The notes below the pieces were generated by a model, which did no database searches, had not been told where the DNA came from, and was given only the letters and a program-made list of their open reading frames with translations. Shown here piece by piece: positions 11,212-21,900 of a DNA stretch of 64,000 nucleotides. Both the position numbers and the translations under genes were made by a program. The stretch's first letter is position 1; the number at the start of each line of letters is the position of its first letter. The DNA comes from Buxus sempervirens (taxonomy: Eukaryota; Streptophyta; Magnoliopsida; Buxales; Buxaceae): positions 36,043,520 through 36,107,519 of the forward strand of contig OX387192.1 of assembly GCA_947561395.2 (NCBI GenBank), read 5' to 3'.

Positions 11212-12179
11212 TAGGGATGAGCAACGGGCCGTGCCGGCCCGAGCACGGCACGGCCCAGGCACGCCAACGGGCCGGCCCGGCACGGCCCGTGCACTGTAGC
11301 AGGCAGTACACGGGCCGTGCCGGGCCGGGGGTCCTGGCCTCGCGGCCCGTTTGGGCACGGCCCGCCAGGGCACGCGGCACGCGGGCCGCGGCACGTGGGC
11401 TCGCGTGCCGGCCCGGGCCCGCGCATGGCGCGGGCCGCGCGTGCCTAGGCGGGCTGGCCCGCGCGCCCAGACGGGCTGGCCTGCCTGTGGGCCCGCTGGG
11501 CACGCTCCAACAGCCCGACTAGCTTAAATAGCCAAAATTTGTCCATAAAGAGATTCGAACCTTGTCCAAGGGACTGAAAATCTGTCTCCTTAACCACTAG
11601 GACAGATCAACTTCTTGCAACAATAGTATCATAATTAAAATATTTTACCTAAACATTAAGGATACCACATGATTGTTGAAACTCTTATATAATCATTTAA
11701 AGCTAAGAAAATAACTAAGTGTAAATAAACCCAAAAAACTGTTACAAAATCTCCAATTAAATATATTTGTTAAGTCCATAGTTTTTAATTAGACTACTTA
11801 AGTCTTTAATGGATGTAATTTATATTTTTTTGAGCAAAATCTATCCAAATATGTGTAAAACAATTTTGTGAATAATAAAAATATTTTTCAGAATTTTTTA
11901 ATGATTTTTTTAGATTTTTTGGTGATTTTTTTGAATTTTTCTTTATTTTTTTTAAAAAAAATTAAATTGGCCCGCCGGCCCGGCGACGGCCCGCCGGCCC
12001 GGCGGGCTAGGCCCGGCACGACACGCCTGCTGGGGCGTGCCGTGCCGGGCTGGGGTAATGGGGCAAACGGGCCTGGCATGCCGCGGCCCGCCAGGCCCGC
12101 GGCACGTCAGGCCCGCGGCCCGCCCGAGCACGCCTCAGGCGTGCCGGGCCGTGCCGGGCCGGCCCGCCGCCCATACCTA
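11212..12179. mobile_element. Non-autonomous hAT element (968 bp), GC-rich subterminal arrays
   Basis: The element begins TAGGGATGAGCAACGGGCC and ends GCCGCCCATACCTA. It is flanked by a perfect 8-bp duplication ATTTGCTT (11204-11211 and 12180-12187). Both ends carry about 200-300 bp of densely repeated GGCCCG/GCACGG motifs. The last third (about 11815-12179) closely follows the right end of the larger hAT at 32954-36176, including TTTTTTGAGCAAAAT and CAATATGTGTAA-like stretches. It has no transposase and would need one in trans. Confidence 0.92.
11552..11602 (-). repeat. tRNA-like Pol III promoter pair (SINE-like) inside the hAT element
   Basis: On the minus strand, CCTAGTGGTTAAGG (A-box-like, about 11588-11602) precedes AGGTTCGAATC (B-box-like, about 11552-11562). 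The spacing of roughly 25-35 bp is compatible with an internal Pol III promoter. The stretch has no paired acceptor stem, so it is not a working tRNA gene. It is most simply a tRNA-derived SINE piece captured by the hAT element. Confidence 0.45.
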
Positions 12180-12187
12180 ATTTGCTT

Positions 12188-12675
12188 TAGTTAAATGCCC
12201 TCACCGACAAGGGAAAATGCTTTAAAGTAATAAAAAGTTGATAACAAAATGCGTTTCCGTAGAACGCTTCTAGGAACGCTACAAAACACCTACTCCTCGA
12301 GCGTGGAACCCATTATCGTTATAAAGTACTTCTTACTTCTTTGCCCTTGACAGGCTCTACCAAATGAGCTCAACCAGAAATATGTGAAGCCTCTCAAAGA
12401 ATTATTGCCAGAAGCATTGTTTGTTCAAGCACTACAGATAGTTAATGCATCCATGAAACTCATTTTACCATTAAGACAATGATGCAAGAGTCTTATAATC
12501 AAATCAAAATTTGAATGAGTAAAAAGCTTTTCTTCAATATATCTCTTGAGCAATTCATGCCTTTCGGTTACATAGAGCATTAAATCGGACAGGCGAGACA
12601 AAGTTTCAACCCTTTAATTGTTAGATGCAAGGATATGGAACGTGATAGTTCTGGATAATGGTTATGTGAATCGAT

Positions 12676-12706
<31 letters not shown>

Positions 12707-13164
12707 GTGGTCTTAAGGGAAGGAGGACTGGGAGGTGAAGACAGGATTAGATCCAACGCCTCAGGTACAACTACCCTGAGGATTTATTGCCTAAGCTAGC
12801 AACACTTCCAATGATTTTCAGTGCCTTTTCCTTCGTTTACCGCATAAGTCTTCTTGGTGTTAGATAGAGGTTCATAACAAGCTGAAACCCAAGCATTGAC
12901 TCATGTTTTCTGTTTCGTAATATAGAGTTCTATTGGTTGCCCAAGAGTCTATATTTCAAGTATACAGGTAAACACACGCGCCGCTTGCTATTCAGTCACA
13001 CACCACAAAATTGGGCTTGAGTTTAAACAATAAGAAGCTAAGAACTGTGTGAATAACGGTTGTCAATTTAATTGATTATGGTAAATAAGCATAAGAGGAA
13101 GCAAAAGGTAGCTCCTGCATCTTTGTGTGTTACCTTATTCTGCACTGACTTTTGTACGAAGACT
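12188..13164. other. Intergenic, no gene seen
   Basis: AT-rich sequence with a T29 homopolymer at 12678-12706. A short piece near 12350-12375 resembles a tRNA D-arm on the minus strand (GAGCTCATTTGGTAGAGC) but has no tRNA around it. No coding signal. Confidence 0.6.
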
Positions 13165-13172
13165 CATAGAGG

Positions 13173-13401
13173 CAGTGGCGGAACTACCTTAGAGCTAGAG
13201 GGGGCAATTGCCCCCCCTAAAATTTTATTTTTTAATTTAAAATATATTTTTTCCTATATGTTTTAATTGAAATTTATGTTTTGCCCCCTTTAAAATTTCT
13301 AGTTTGCCCTCGTAACTCATTAAAATTTCTATATTTCATCAGAAGTGTTAATTGAAACTTTTTTTTGCCCCCTCAAATTTAGAGTCCTGATTCCACCACT
13401 G
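13173..13401. mobile_element. hAT-type MITE (229 bp)
   Basis: The terminal inverted repeats are CAGTGGCGGAACTA at the left and, read inward from the right, CAGTGGTGGAATCAGGA. A perfect 8-bp target duplication CATAGAGG lies at 13165-13172 and 13402-13409. Internally there are opposed GGGGGCAATTGCCCCCC and TTTGCCCCCT blocks. It is non-coding. The termini and 8-bp duplication place it with hAT elements, in a different family from the GGCCCG-rich elements in this window. Confidence 0.9.
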
Positions 13402-13409
13402 CATAGAGG

Positions 13410-14180
13410 ATTGATGATTGTTTACTTTGTTTTGATATTGTATTGGGTTGTTGAGACAACGGATGATGACAATCTAGTCTACATTTATTGGAGATTTCAT
13501 GTGTTTATCTCATGAGTAAATTACTTATACAACTCTCGTATTAGTTGAATTATGTGATTTAGTTTTTGCATGTAACCTGATAAGAATTAGAAAAAATAAT
13601 AGTAGTCTTAAGTATAACATCTTTTAAATTTTGATTAGTTTTAGTAAAACTCTAAGAACAAAGTGTTAAACGTTTCTTAATTTAAAATCAGGAAATCCCC
13701 ATGAATTGTAGGATTTATAATTATCATAAGTACCTTTTTCTTTGATATATTGTGGAGCTTTGAGCATGATTAGATGAATAAAAAATAAGTAAGGACTTGA
13801 TTAAATAACAATAAGAATTAATTGGCATTCTTGGGATGTTTTTGAATTAAACATTGTTTTATAGAGAATAATTAATTCTTCTTATTGAATAGCTCAATCA
13901 TTTTAGTTAGTATTTTGCGAGAAAGACTAAAAAACACAATAAATGCGAGGTGATTGTGATGTGATTGATATGGTTTCCAAGATATCTATCATGTAACTTT
14001 CGATCTGTATCGTAGTTGACATTTCAATTAAGAGGTTATAATATTTGAAATTACTTTAGAGTTGATGTTATTAAGGCAACCTACATTTCTCTTACGGTTC
14101 ATTTATTATAAATTATTTAGTTGCGTGGTATGAGTGCTTGGTAATGACTTGATATTTCACACGCACACTTTTTTTTTTTG
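13410..14180. other. Intergenic AT-rich, nothing recognised
   Basis: No open frame with coding character, no repeat with defined ends, and no RNA gene seen. Confidence 0.6.
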
Positions 14181-14189
14181 TATTTAAAG

Positions 14190-14395
14190 GATTTTTTTTT
14201 TTACTCAAGGTATCCAAGCCCACTTACGTTCAAACGACTAATTCTTGAAATCCCATGCAAAACCCTACAACCCACATGACCCTGATAAAGTTTAAGGCCT
14301 ATAGATCATGCAGGCATCTCAAAAAATTTGATAGGCCCGAGATCTTGGAGGGAGCACACCCCAAGCCTCAAGCCTTAACCATTAGGCTAACCGTT
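14190..14395 (-). mobile_element. SINE-like element with A-tail, minus strand
   Basis: On the minus strand it starts near TAGCCTAATGGTTAAGGC (A-box-like, about 14374-14391). It runs about 190 bp and ends in TTGAGT plus an A-run (T-run on the + strand at 14192-14201). A second T-run lies just outside. I do not see a good B-box (GGTTCGAATCC) and no clear target duplication, so this is a decayed SINE or a SINE-like repeat. Confidence 0.5.
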
Positions 14396-14893
14396 TAGGA
14401 TTACTATATTGTCATTCTCCATAACTTCATACTCGTGTGTATGTTTGAACGAGGTCGGTGAGTACATTAAGACGCGTTGTTAATATCATTTTCTACACAA
14501 GCACATGGCAAAAATTAATGTGTGCTTAACTTCACTCTTTAACTTTATTTGCAGAGAATTTATTTCAACATGAATTCGTCGTCTTCAAAAACAAAATTTG
14601 ATATAATCGAAGGACAAAAAGATTCGTGATGAAGGGAAATATGTAAGGTAGACAATAGAATATCCCCAATTTAGGAATGATTGGTTAATACGCCAAACCG
14701 TCCCCGCCATCACTATAGATTTACACCGGTTTTGAAACCGGAGTGTCCCCACGTCAGTTCGTCATATCTATACATCACATCACGATGTTCTCCTCGCATT
14801 AACAAATTGATTTTGATGGCAAGGGTTGGGCTGAAACCATTAAATCGGATTGAACCAAACTTATTAGGGCTGGTTTTGGATTGTAGGTTGGAA

Positions 14894-14981
14894 TATTTGC
14901 TGGTCCAACTACAATGCATGTGTCCACATAGGTGTGTGAAGTTGATGTGTACATATGCATTGCCATTGGACCAACAGATCT
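14894..14981. repeat. Small hairpin repeat with CTGGTCCAAC-type ends
   Basis: CTGGTCCAACTACAATGCAT at about 14900 is an imperfect inverted copy of ATGCATTGCCATTGGACCAA near 14956. The unit is about 80 bp and could fold into one long hairpin. A second element of similar design lies at 32363-32440. Confidence 0.55.
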
Positions 14982-15394
14982 TCCAGCGAGAGGGTCCAGG
15001 TGATATGATCTCTTTTGGGTTGCCCTCAATACTTTTGGTTTGATTTCAGTTTTAAGGCCTGGCCAATCCAAACCAAATCAATTGCAACATGAACATCTAT
15101 ATCTATACTATATTTAATGTGAGAAGGCGCATTGGGGAGCGTGCCTAAACCTAAAATGATTCACAACTTTCTCAAAATGCCCATCATTGCGTGGTTTGGT
15201 TTCAATAATACAGACCTCTATATGTCTAAACCTATCATTTTCGTTCAAAATCTAATTAGTTTATAACTATTCCCCTCACTTCTCCTTTCCCCACTCTCTC
15301 TCTCTCTCTTTCTATGTACTGCATGTGCACCCCTGCTTGTAGGTTTAACTTAGATCACCAATTAAGGTTTGTTCGGTTTATCGGTTAAACCGAA

Positions 15395-15512
15395 CCAAAG
15401 TTTATCGGTTAAACCGAACCAAACAGAACTTATTAAGTTAGGTTTAAGTTTGCCCAAAGTTTATCGGTTAAACCGAACCAAACAGAACTTATTAAGTTAG
15501 GTTTAAGTTTGC
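15395..15512. repeat. 59-bp tandem duplication
   Basis: Two almost identical 59-bp units (15395-15453 and 15454-15512) each contain AAAGTTTATCGGTTAAACCG and AGGTTTAAGTTTGC. A partial third copy of the TTTATCGGTTAAACCGAACC part precedes them at about 15376-15396. That core is itself partly palindromic. Confidence 0.9.
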
Positions 15513-15849
15513 ATTAATCATTGTTAGATTTTGGCTTTATTATACTCAAAAAACCTGTGGCCTTTTGGTTTATTATAGGATATTTTATTAGTTCCGCTGC
15601 CATCCTTTCCCGGAGCTAAACGACCCGAGGGTGAAAATTGCGGCCATCGTCGGCGGAGCTGCCAAATCAACCGCCGGTACGTTCTGGAGCGCAAAACGGC
15701 AAGGAGGTTTAAGACAGGATACAGTTTGCATATTCTTTCATCGATTCCATTGGCTTTAAAAGACTAAACTACCCTCCTTAATAACTGAAAAACCGAGTCA
15801 AATGTCCTCCCTTACAAAGACGTTATAAGTAACACAGCCTGGTTGCTTT

Positions 15850-18209
15850 CTCACACTGGGAAGCGTACGATGCAATTGGCTCTCCGTTTAGAAGGCTTGT
15901 CTTTGTCCGAGAAGTAGGAGCTTCAGCCTGTGGAGAAAACAAGTAAGAGCTGTAATTTATCCTGATCGGGGATTTAGTTTTATTTATTTTATCTTTCTTT
16001 CCTATTCTCGCAGTGAAACCCTAGTTTATGCTGTGTTACTTAAAACTTTGGTTCAATCACGGTGAAATTTGTTTTGTCTTCTTAATTTTTCTAATATATC
16101 CCATTATCGGTTGTTTGTTTGTTTGATTATAGTTACTGTTTCTTTGGTTTTGGTCCGATGTTAACGTGTGGATCCAATTAGATTGAACAGTGATTGGGAG
16201 TTTGATAAGGATTTTCATGTTCGACACCCTTAAATTTTCTTCATATCGGGTATGATACTCCTCTTTTCCCTCCTTTATCTTGCTGTTTTACCACTAATCT
16301 GAGTTTGCATCGACGAAGAACTTGTTCTCTAAGCGATGAATGAGTCATGATGTTATTCACGTTAACTTCGTGTAGGAGACATTTGAATTTGGAAGAATTT
16401 GACTGTTATCTGGAATAATCTTATGCGCTTTTGGAGGCTTATCTGGATATTCAACATCCTTTTCAAGAGGACCATCTCTATATTGAGGTCCTATACTGAG
16501 GTGTATTAATTTTTCCTTACTCAGCTGATTTTTTTATTGATACTGATCTATGGTAGGATAATAACTTCATATTTGTTGCAAGTAATTAGTGGGAGCTCCA
16601 AGCGGAGATGCTAATTCACCTTTCACACATTGTTTTGCTTCATGAAATTGTTGCGAGCATTTTTTTGAGTATTTTTGGCAAATTCCCTTTTGGAGTTATC
16701 AATTATTTAATTTGCATTTCTGCAGAAACACTTTTATAAGCCTAAGTAATACTTTTATGTGAAGTAACGATGTTAAAATATATTAGACAATGTCTTCAAA
16801 GGAGGATAACGACATAAATCAATTTTATGCTTCAGTTCTCAGTCCCTAGATTGAAATTTATTTATCGGTTATTGTAACTGGCTTGAATTTTTGAAGTGAT
16901 TGAATATTGTACCGAAGATTCAACATTTGTATCTTCTATATGTCTACAAAAAATTAATGACAAAATAAAATGATGAGTCGAGAAGGCAAACAAATAATCA
17001 CGTTTGACAAAAAAGGTTGATGCTTAGTAAGGCAGTTGATGGGTCTAATTCTATATCCAAAATTGACCCATATTCAATCCAAATACTTGAATATGGATTC
17101 ATTGTTGTATTGGTCTAGTCGAATATGGTTAAAACTTTTAAAATTCAATCAATTTCTCATTCGAATGTGAATATTTCAATATTCGACAGAAAATTTGAAT
17201 ATATATATATATATATTCAATTTAAACTTCATTTTTATTCTATTAAACTTTTAATTTAAACTATTAATATATAATTATTTATAAGTACTTAATATAATGT
17301 TTAAAACTTTTGTCGCTTGTATCAAAAATCAAAGCGTTGAAGCTAACCATTGAACCACACGGTTTAAATTTAAACTTTTAAATTCAAATAAATAACAAGA
17401 TTTAATGTCGGTCGAATTTGAATATAATATTTATATTCTAACTCAAACATGGATTTGTACATTCGAAATCCAATCGGATATCTGTCAAATTCTAATATTC
17501 ACATTACAATATCGGTTCTAAATGGGTTGAGGAAAATTCGACTCATATTCAATCAGTTTACTGCTTTAATGCTTGTTGCCAATAGAAATATTATGTTTTC
17601 AAGTCAAGCAAATATGCATATCCCACATGTTTTGAGACATTTCTTACGGAAGGAGAGCAGAGGATGCGCTGGTTGTGATAAAGTTACTTTATTTAGTTGT
17701 TGAAAGTTGTTGAGAGGTTAAACATGTACCATGGTGATTTAGAATTTTTTGAAAACACAATGCTGCTGTAGTTTGTCAAGCATGATGGAGGAGAAGGATC
17801 GGTATCGCTCGCACTAAAGGTGGGCTTATCTTTGGGAAAAAACTTATCTTACTAGTGAATTGAGGATGCTAGACCCTGTATAATTAGACTAAGTGTGGGG
17901 AGCTCATAAAGTCTGACCATAACATTGCATTCACAAGTGGAAGTGATAAACCTGTGAAATTTGTATGATGGAAAGAATCTAATTCCCTATGTTAATAATT
18001 GCTTTGGAGGATGTTTGGACTGATAAGACACGCTATAGTATGAATTCAGTATGACATGATTATCACATGTGGAAAGTTGGATCTTTGGGACCTCGGTTGC
18101 AAACATGAGAGAGAGCACAAGCAAGATTGTAAGAGCATCAGTTTCAAAAATATCCCACAATCCAAAGTGTATGATTATTTTGAATATTTTATTTGCAATT
18201 TATACACAC

Positions 18210-18244
<35 letters not shown>

Positions 18245-18898
18245 CTAACCAATTTGATGTATGGTCTGGTTTTTCAAATGTTGAGTGCACTAGTCATATA
18301 TGTTGCTTATTTTGGGGGTTCCTGTCTGGTGGATGGTTTCTATTGCCCATATCATTTCAAGTGGCAGAAAAACATATGTTTCATCAATTAACTAAATGTT
18401 GCTTGACAGACCATAGTGGGAGGGCAGTTTCCTACTGTTAATATAGTAACCATTTATTCTTGTTCTTTGATGAAGGATAATTAGGCGGTTTAACAAATTT
18501 GTAAGGCTTATTTGATCTCTAATACAATAGTAATTTATGTGTTAATACTCAGACACATATTGTGCAAAAAATTTTTTTTTGGTCACTGTAGGCGTAAGGG
18601 GTCAATCTTTATTTTTTGAATGTAAAGAAATCTGAATAAGTTTCTTGAAATTTTTAACCTTGAATTGTATCCCCATGAAAGGAATGTTGAAAAAACTACC
18701 TAATCGTTAGAATCTTTGTTGCGGAGTCTATAAATTATACGCCCTCTGCTTGAATCATAACAGCTTACTTTGAATTCCATACCATACCAAATTAATGAGC
18801 AGCTGTCACTGTAGCGTACCAGTTGATTTGCTCTGGTATGGTCATTTTAAAACTAGAAACTATCTATCATCTTGACACCATGAGCTTATATTTGCCAG
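15850..18898 (+). other. Putative 5' UTR exon and long 5' UTR intron of the WDR48-like gene
   Basis: A leader exon may end at AACAA|GTAAGAG (15942/15943), with the acceptor TTGCCAG at 18898, just before the start codon at 18910. A short upstream frame of 15 codons (ATG at about 15873) would lie in the leader. The intron holds an (AT)n tract (17199-17218) and (AC)16 at 18211-18242, and no coding signal. The splice choice is inferred from consensus only; transcript data would settle it. Confidence 0.4.
18211..18242. repeat. (AC)16 microsatellite
   Basis: An uninterrupted dinucleotide run inside the putative 5' UTR intron of the WDR48-like gene. Confidence 0.98.
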
Positions 18899-18909
18899 GG
18901 ATATTTGCA

Positions 18910-21900
18910 ATGCACAGAGTTGGCAGTGCAGGGAATACATCCAATTCATCCCGTTCTCGCAAGGAGAAGAGGCTAACATATGTACTGAATGATGCGGATG
19001 ATACTTGGGTTAGTTGAATTTATTTGCTCTTTTTTAATCTGTTGTTCTCACTTTTAGATGTTTATTTTTAGGCTTTTATATGTGGAATATCACTCGTTTG
19101 TTTTGTGGGCTTCAATAAACAGTTTGACAGATATTAAAAGTTTCATTAAATAAAATAACTATATATGCACAAAATTAAAAAAATAGGTAATGCACACAAA
19201 TGTAGAATTTACGGTAGAGGTAATTGATTTAAATAATACTAACGGTGTTGGTATCTACAATCATACTACTACTATTGATGTAGTTAATTAACGAAAACTC
19301 TGCGTTTTCCTTGTATTGGTTAGTTTTATGGTATTCATGTTTGTCTGAACATTTGTCAGAGTTTCTCTGAAAATTTCTCTCTTGTTCACAATGCTTTCTG
19401 CATTTCCCAATTTCGTTTCTGATTTATGAATGAAAATCATCGTATATATATTTTTACCTATCTTGGAGTTGTGATATTTTGTTAGATATGTTGTTTAACT
19501 TTCTTATTTGTCATCATGCCTTATGAGAGGTTGTAAATTTGCAGCATTGTGCTGGCATAAATTGTTTGGCGGTATTAAAGTCATCAGTAGCCGGCAGATG
19601 TGACCATATATTCACTGGAAGCCGAGATGGGACGCTGAAGAGATGGGCATTGGCTGAAGATGCCGCTACCTGCTCTGCCACATTTGAGTCTCATGTTGAT
19701 TGGGTATCTGTCTTGTCTTATACAGTGGCTTGCTTGTGTTAGATTTTTAATCATCTTCGACTGGCTAGTTAGCATTAATGATGACCATGTAATCTGGTAA
19801 TATTTTGACTCAGTGTTCTGAAAGCTTGACTGGACTGTCTGGTCAAACAGTTGAAATATGAATGGGCAACCTTACTGTCTTTTCAGGCCTAGTGATTTTA
19901 AAAAATATATATATTATTTTTACAACATTCCACCCTTATATTTTCTGTTTATTTTTCTTTCCTCTAGATTTTATGGAAAGACCTATTTATAGCAGAGGAC
20001 TGATGATTCTTAGACCTGGTTAACTGAGACAGAGTTCATTTGTTTCTATGACCATTTCAGCAATAAAAACTCAAATTGTTTTTGATATATTTCTTATATA
20101 TATATAAAAACCATTTTAATCTTGGTGGAACTTTGGATCTAAAAAGTTATAAGTTCAGTTCTCAAAACTGTAACCCAATGTTCTGAGTGACTGACTGGAC
20201 TGCTTGGTTGAATACATAAAATTAAAACCAGCATGCTCACTGGTTTATAAGATTATTCTATATGGAATATTATTATTATTTTTTAAATTCCTATTCTTCC
20301 TCCATTTTGTTTTCTATTTGTTCTTTTTTTGGCTAATATTTCATTAAAAAACTTAATTTTCACTGGATTGGTAACTGGGTCAAATGAGATAAACTTTACT
20401 TTATGCTTCTAACTGCTTCAACTATTGATATTTTGATCTAAAAATCATCTGACTAATTTTTGGCGGATTTTTGTCAACCTTTTTCTTTTCTCTACTGCAA
20501 GTGAGATCAGCTTTACTTATTTCTTTCACAGGAGGGTTTGAAACACATGAATTTTTTCTATATACATAATGCATGTCATGAAATGGTGTCTCCAATGTAG
20601 TAACACATTCCAAGATAATCTTAAGAGCAGTACCATCTCGAAGTATTTTAATGCGTACTTGGGCTTGAAAGCCTGTTTTGGCCCTTAATGTTTTCTTCAA
20701 AAAATGTAATGCATTATTTGAATAAGCTGCACATGGTTTTATAAGAGGATTCCTTTGGTTGTGCAGGTTAATGATGCGGTCCTTGCAGGTGATAGCACTC
20801 TAGTTTCATGCTCTTCAGACACAACACTCAAGGTTCATAAATTTTGACGAACGTCATTTGTTTTGTAATTTATGGTCCATTATTAAGTTCTTTTTGGTTA
20901 TGATGAGATATTACAGACATGGGATTGTTTGTCTGACGGAACTTGTACTAGAACTCTCCGTCAACACTCTGACTATGTTACGTGTCTTGCTGCAGGCGAC
21001 AAAAATGTAATTTCTTACTCATATTTTATCCTTAATTGCATGGTTGATAAGCTTACTGTAACTGCAGAAAAACTGTTCCATTTCATTTTAGTTTTGATAA
21101 TCCAGGTTGTTCTTGGAGGCCTCTTTTATTTGTATTTTTTCTGTTTGGTTGCCATGAGTCTCTGATCCTTTTATAGTGGCTTGCATTTTAGAGCAATATT
21201 GTTGCATCTGGTGGACTTGGAGGGGAGATTTTCATATGGGACCTTGAATCTGCTCTCACTCCGGTCTTGAAGTCAGCTGATGCAGTGGATGATGACTGTT
21301 CAAATGGTGGTATTGGTTCAGTCAATACTGGGATGCCTATCACAAGTCTACGTTCTATTGGATCAACCAATAATATTTCTCTAAACACAGCTCAGTCTCA
21401 TGGATATGTTCCAATCAGTGCCAAAGGTCATAAAGAGTCGGTCTATGCTCTGGCAATGAATGATTGTGCAAACCTGCTTGTCTCTGGTGGAACTGAAAAG
21501 GTATCCTATGATAGTTATTCCTTCCTCTGGACTTCTTTGAATTTATAATTTTTCACTTTGGACATCAAATAATTTCTTTTTTTTGTTTATTTATTTATTT
21601 CTTGTTTATACAGCTTGAATTTTTTTATGATATTGAATTCATGATTTAATAGTATTACACTAAAAACATCATTTTTTCATGGTTCCTTATTGTAGGTTGT
21701 GCGTATTTGGGATCCGAGAACAGGCTTGAAGACTAGCAAGCTAAGAGGTCATACTGATAACATTAGGGCATTGCTTTTAGATCCTACTGGGAGGTCAGTT
21801 TAGTGGAATGTGCATTCATTTGATTTACTTGTTCCTTTAACCTTATTTTTGTTGAAGTTCTTCATTCTAGGTGACAACGTTTCTATAATGTACACGAAAA

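Noticed and set aside
11167-11522. Long Pro/Arg/Ala-rich frames on both strands, also at 11868-12194 and 36033-36272
   Set aside because: They come from the GC-rich subterminal arrays of the hAT elements, where stops are rare. They are not proteins.
12345-12375. tRNA D-arm-like sequence on the minus strand
   Set aside because: There is no acceptor stem, anticodon arm or proper T-arm, so at most it is a decayed tRNA-derived fragment.
17340-17375. Possible A-box (TGGTTCAATGGTTAGC on the minus strand)
   Set aside because: No B-box, tail or target duplication was found nearby, so I could not support a SINE.
20422-20700. 92-codon minus-strand open frame inside intron 2 of the WDR48-like gene
   Set aside because: It has no recognisable domain, no splice or promoter context, and lies in an intron of a well-supported gene. 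Chance opening is likely.
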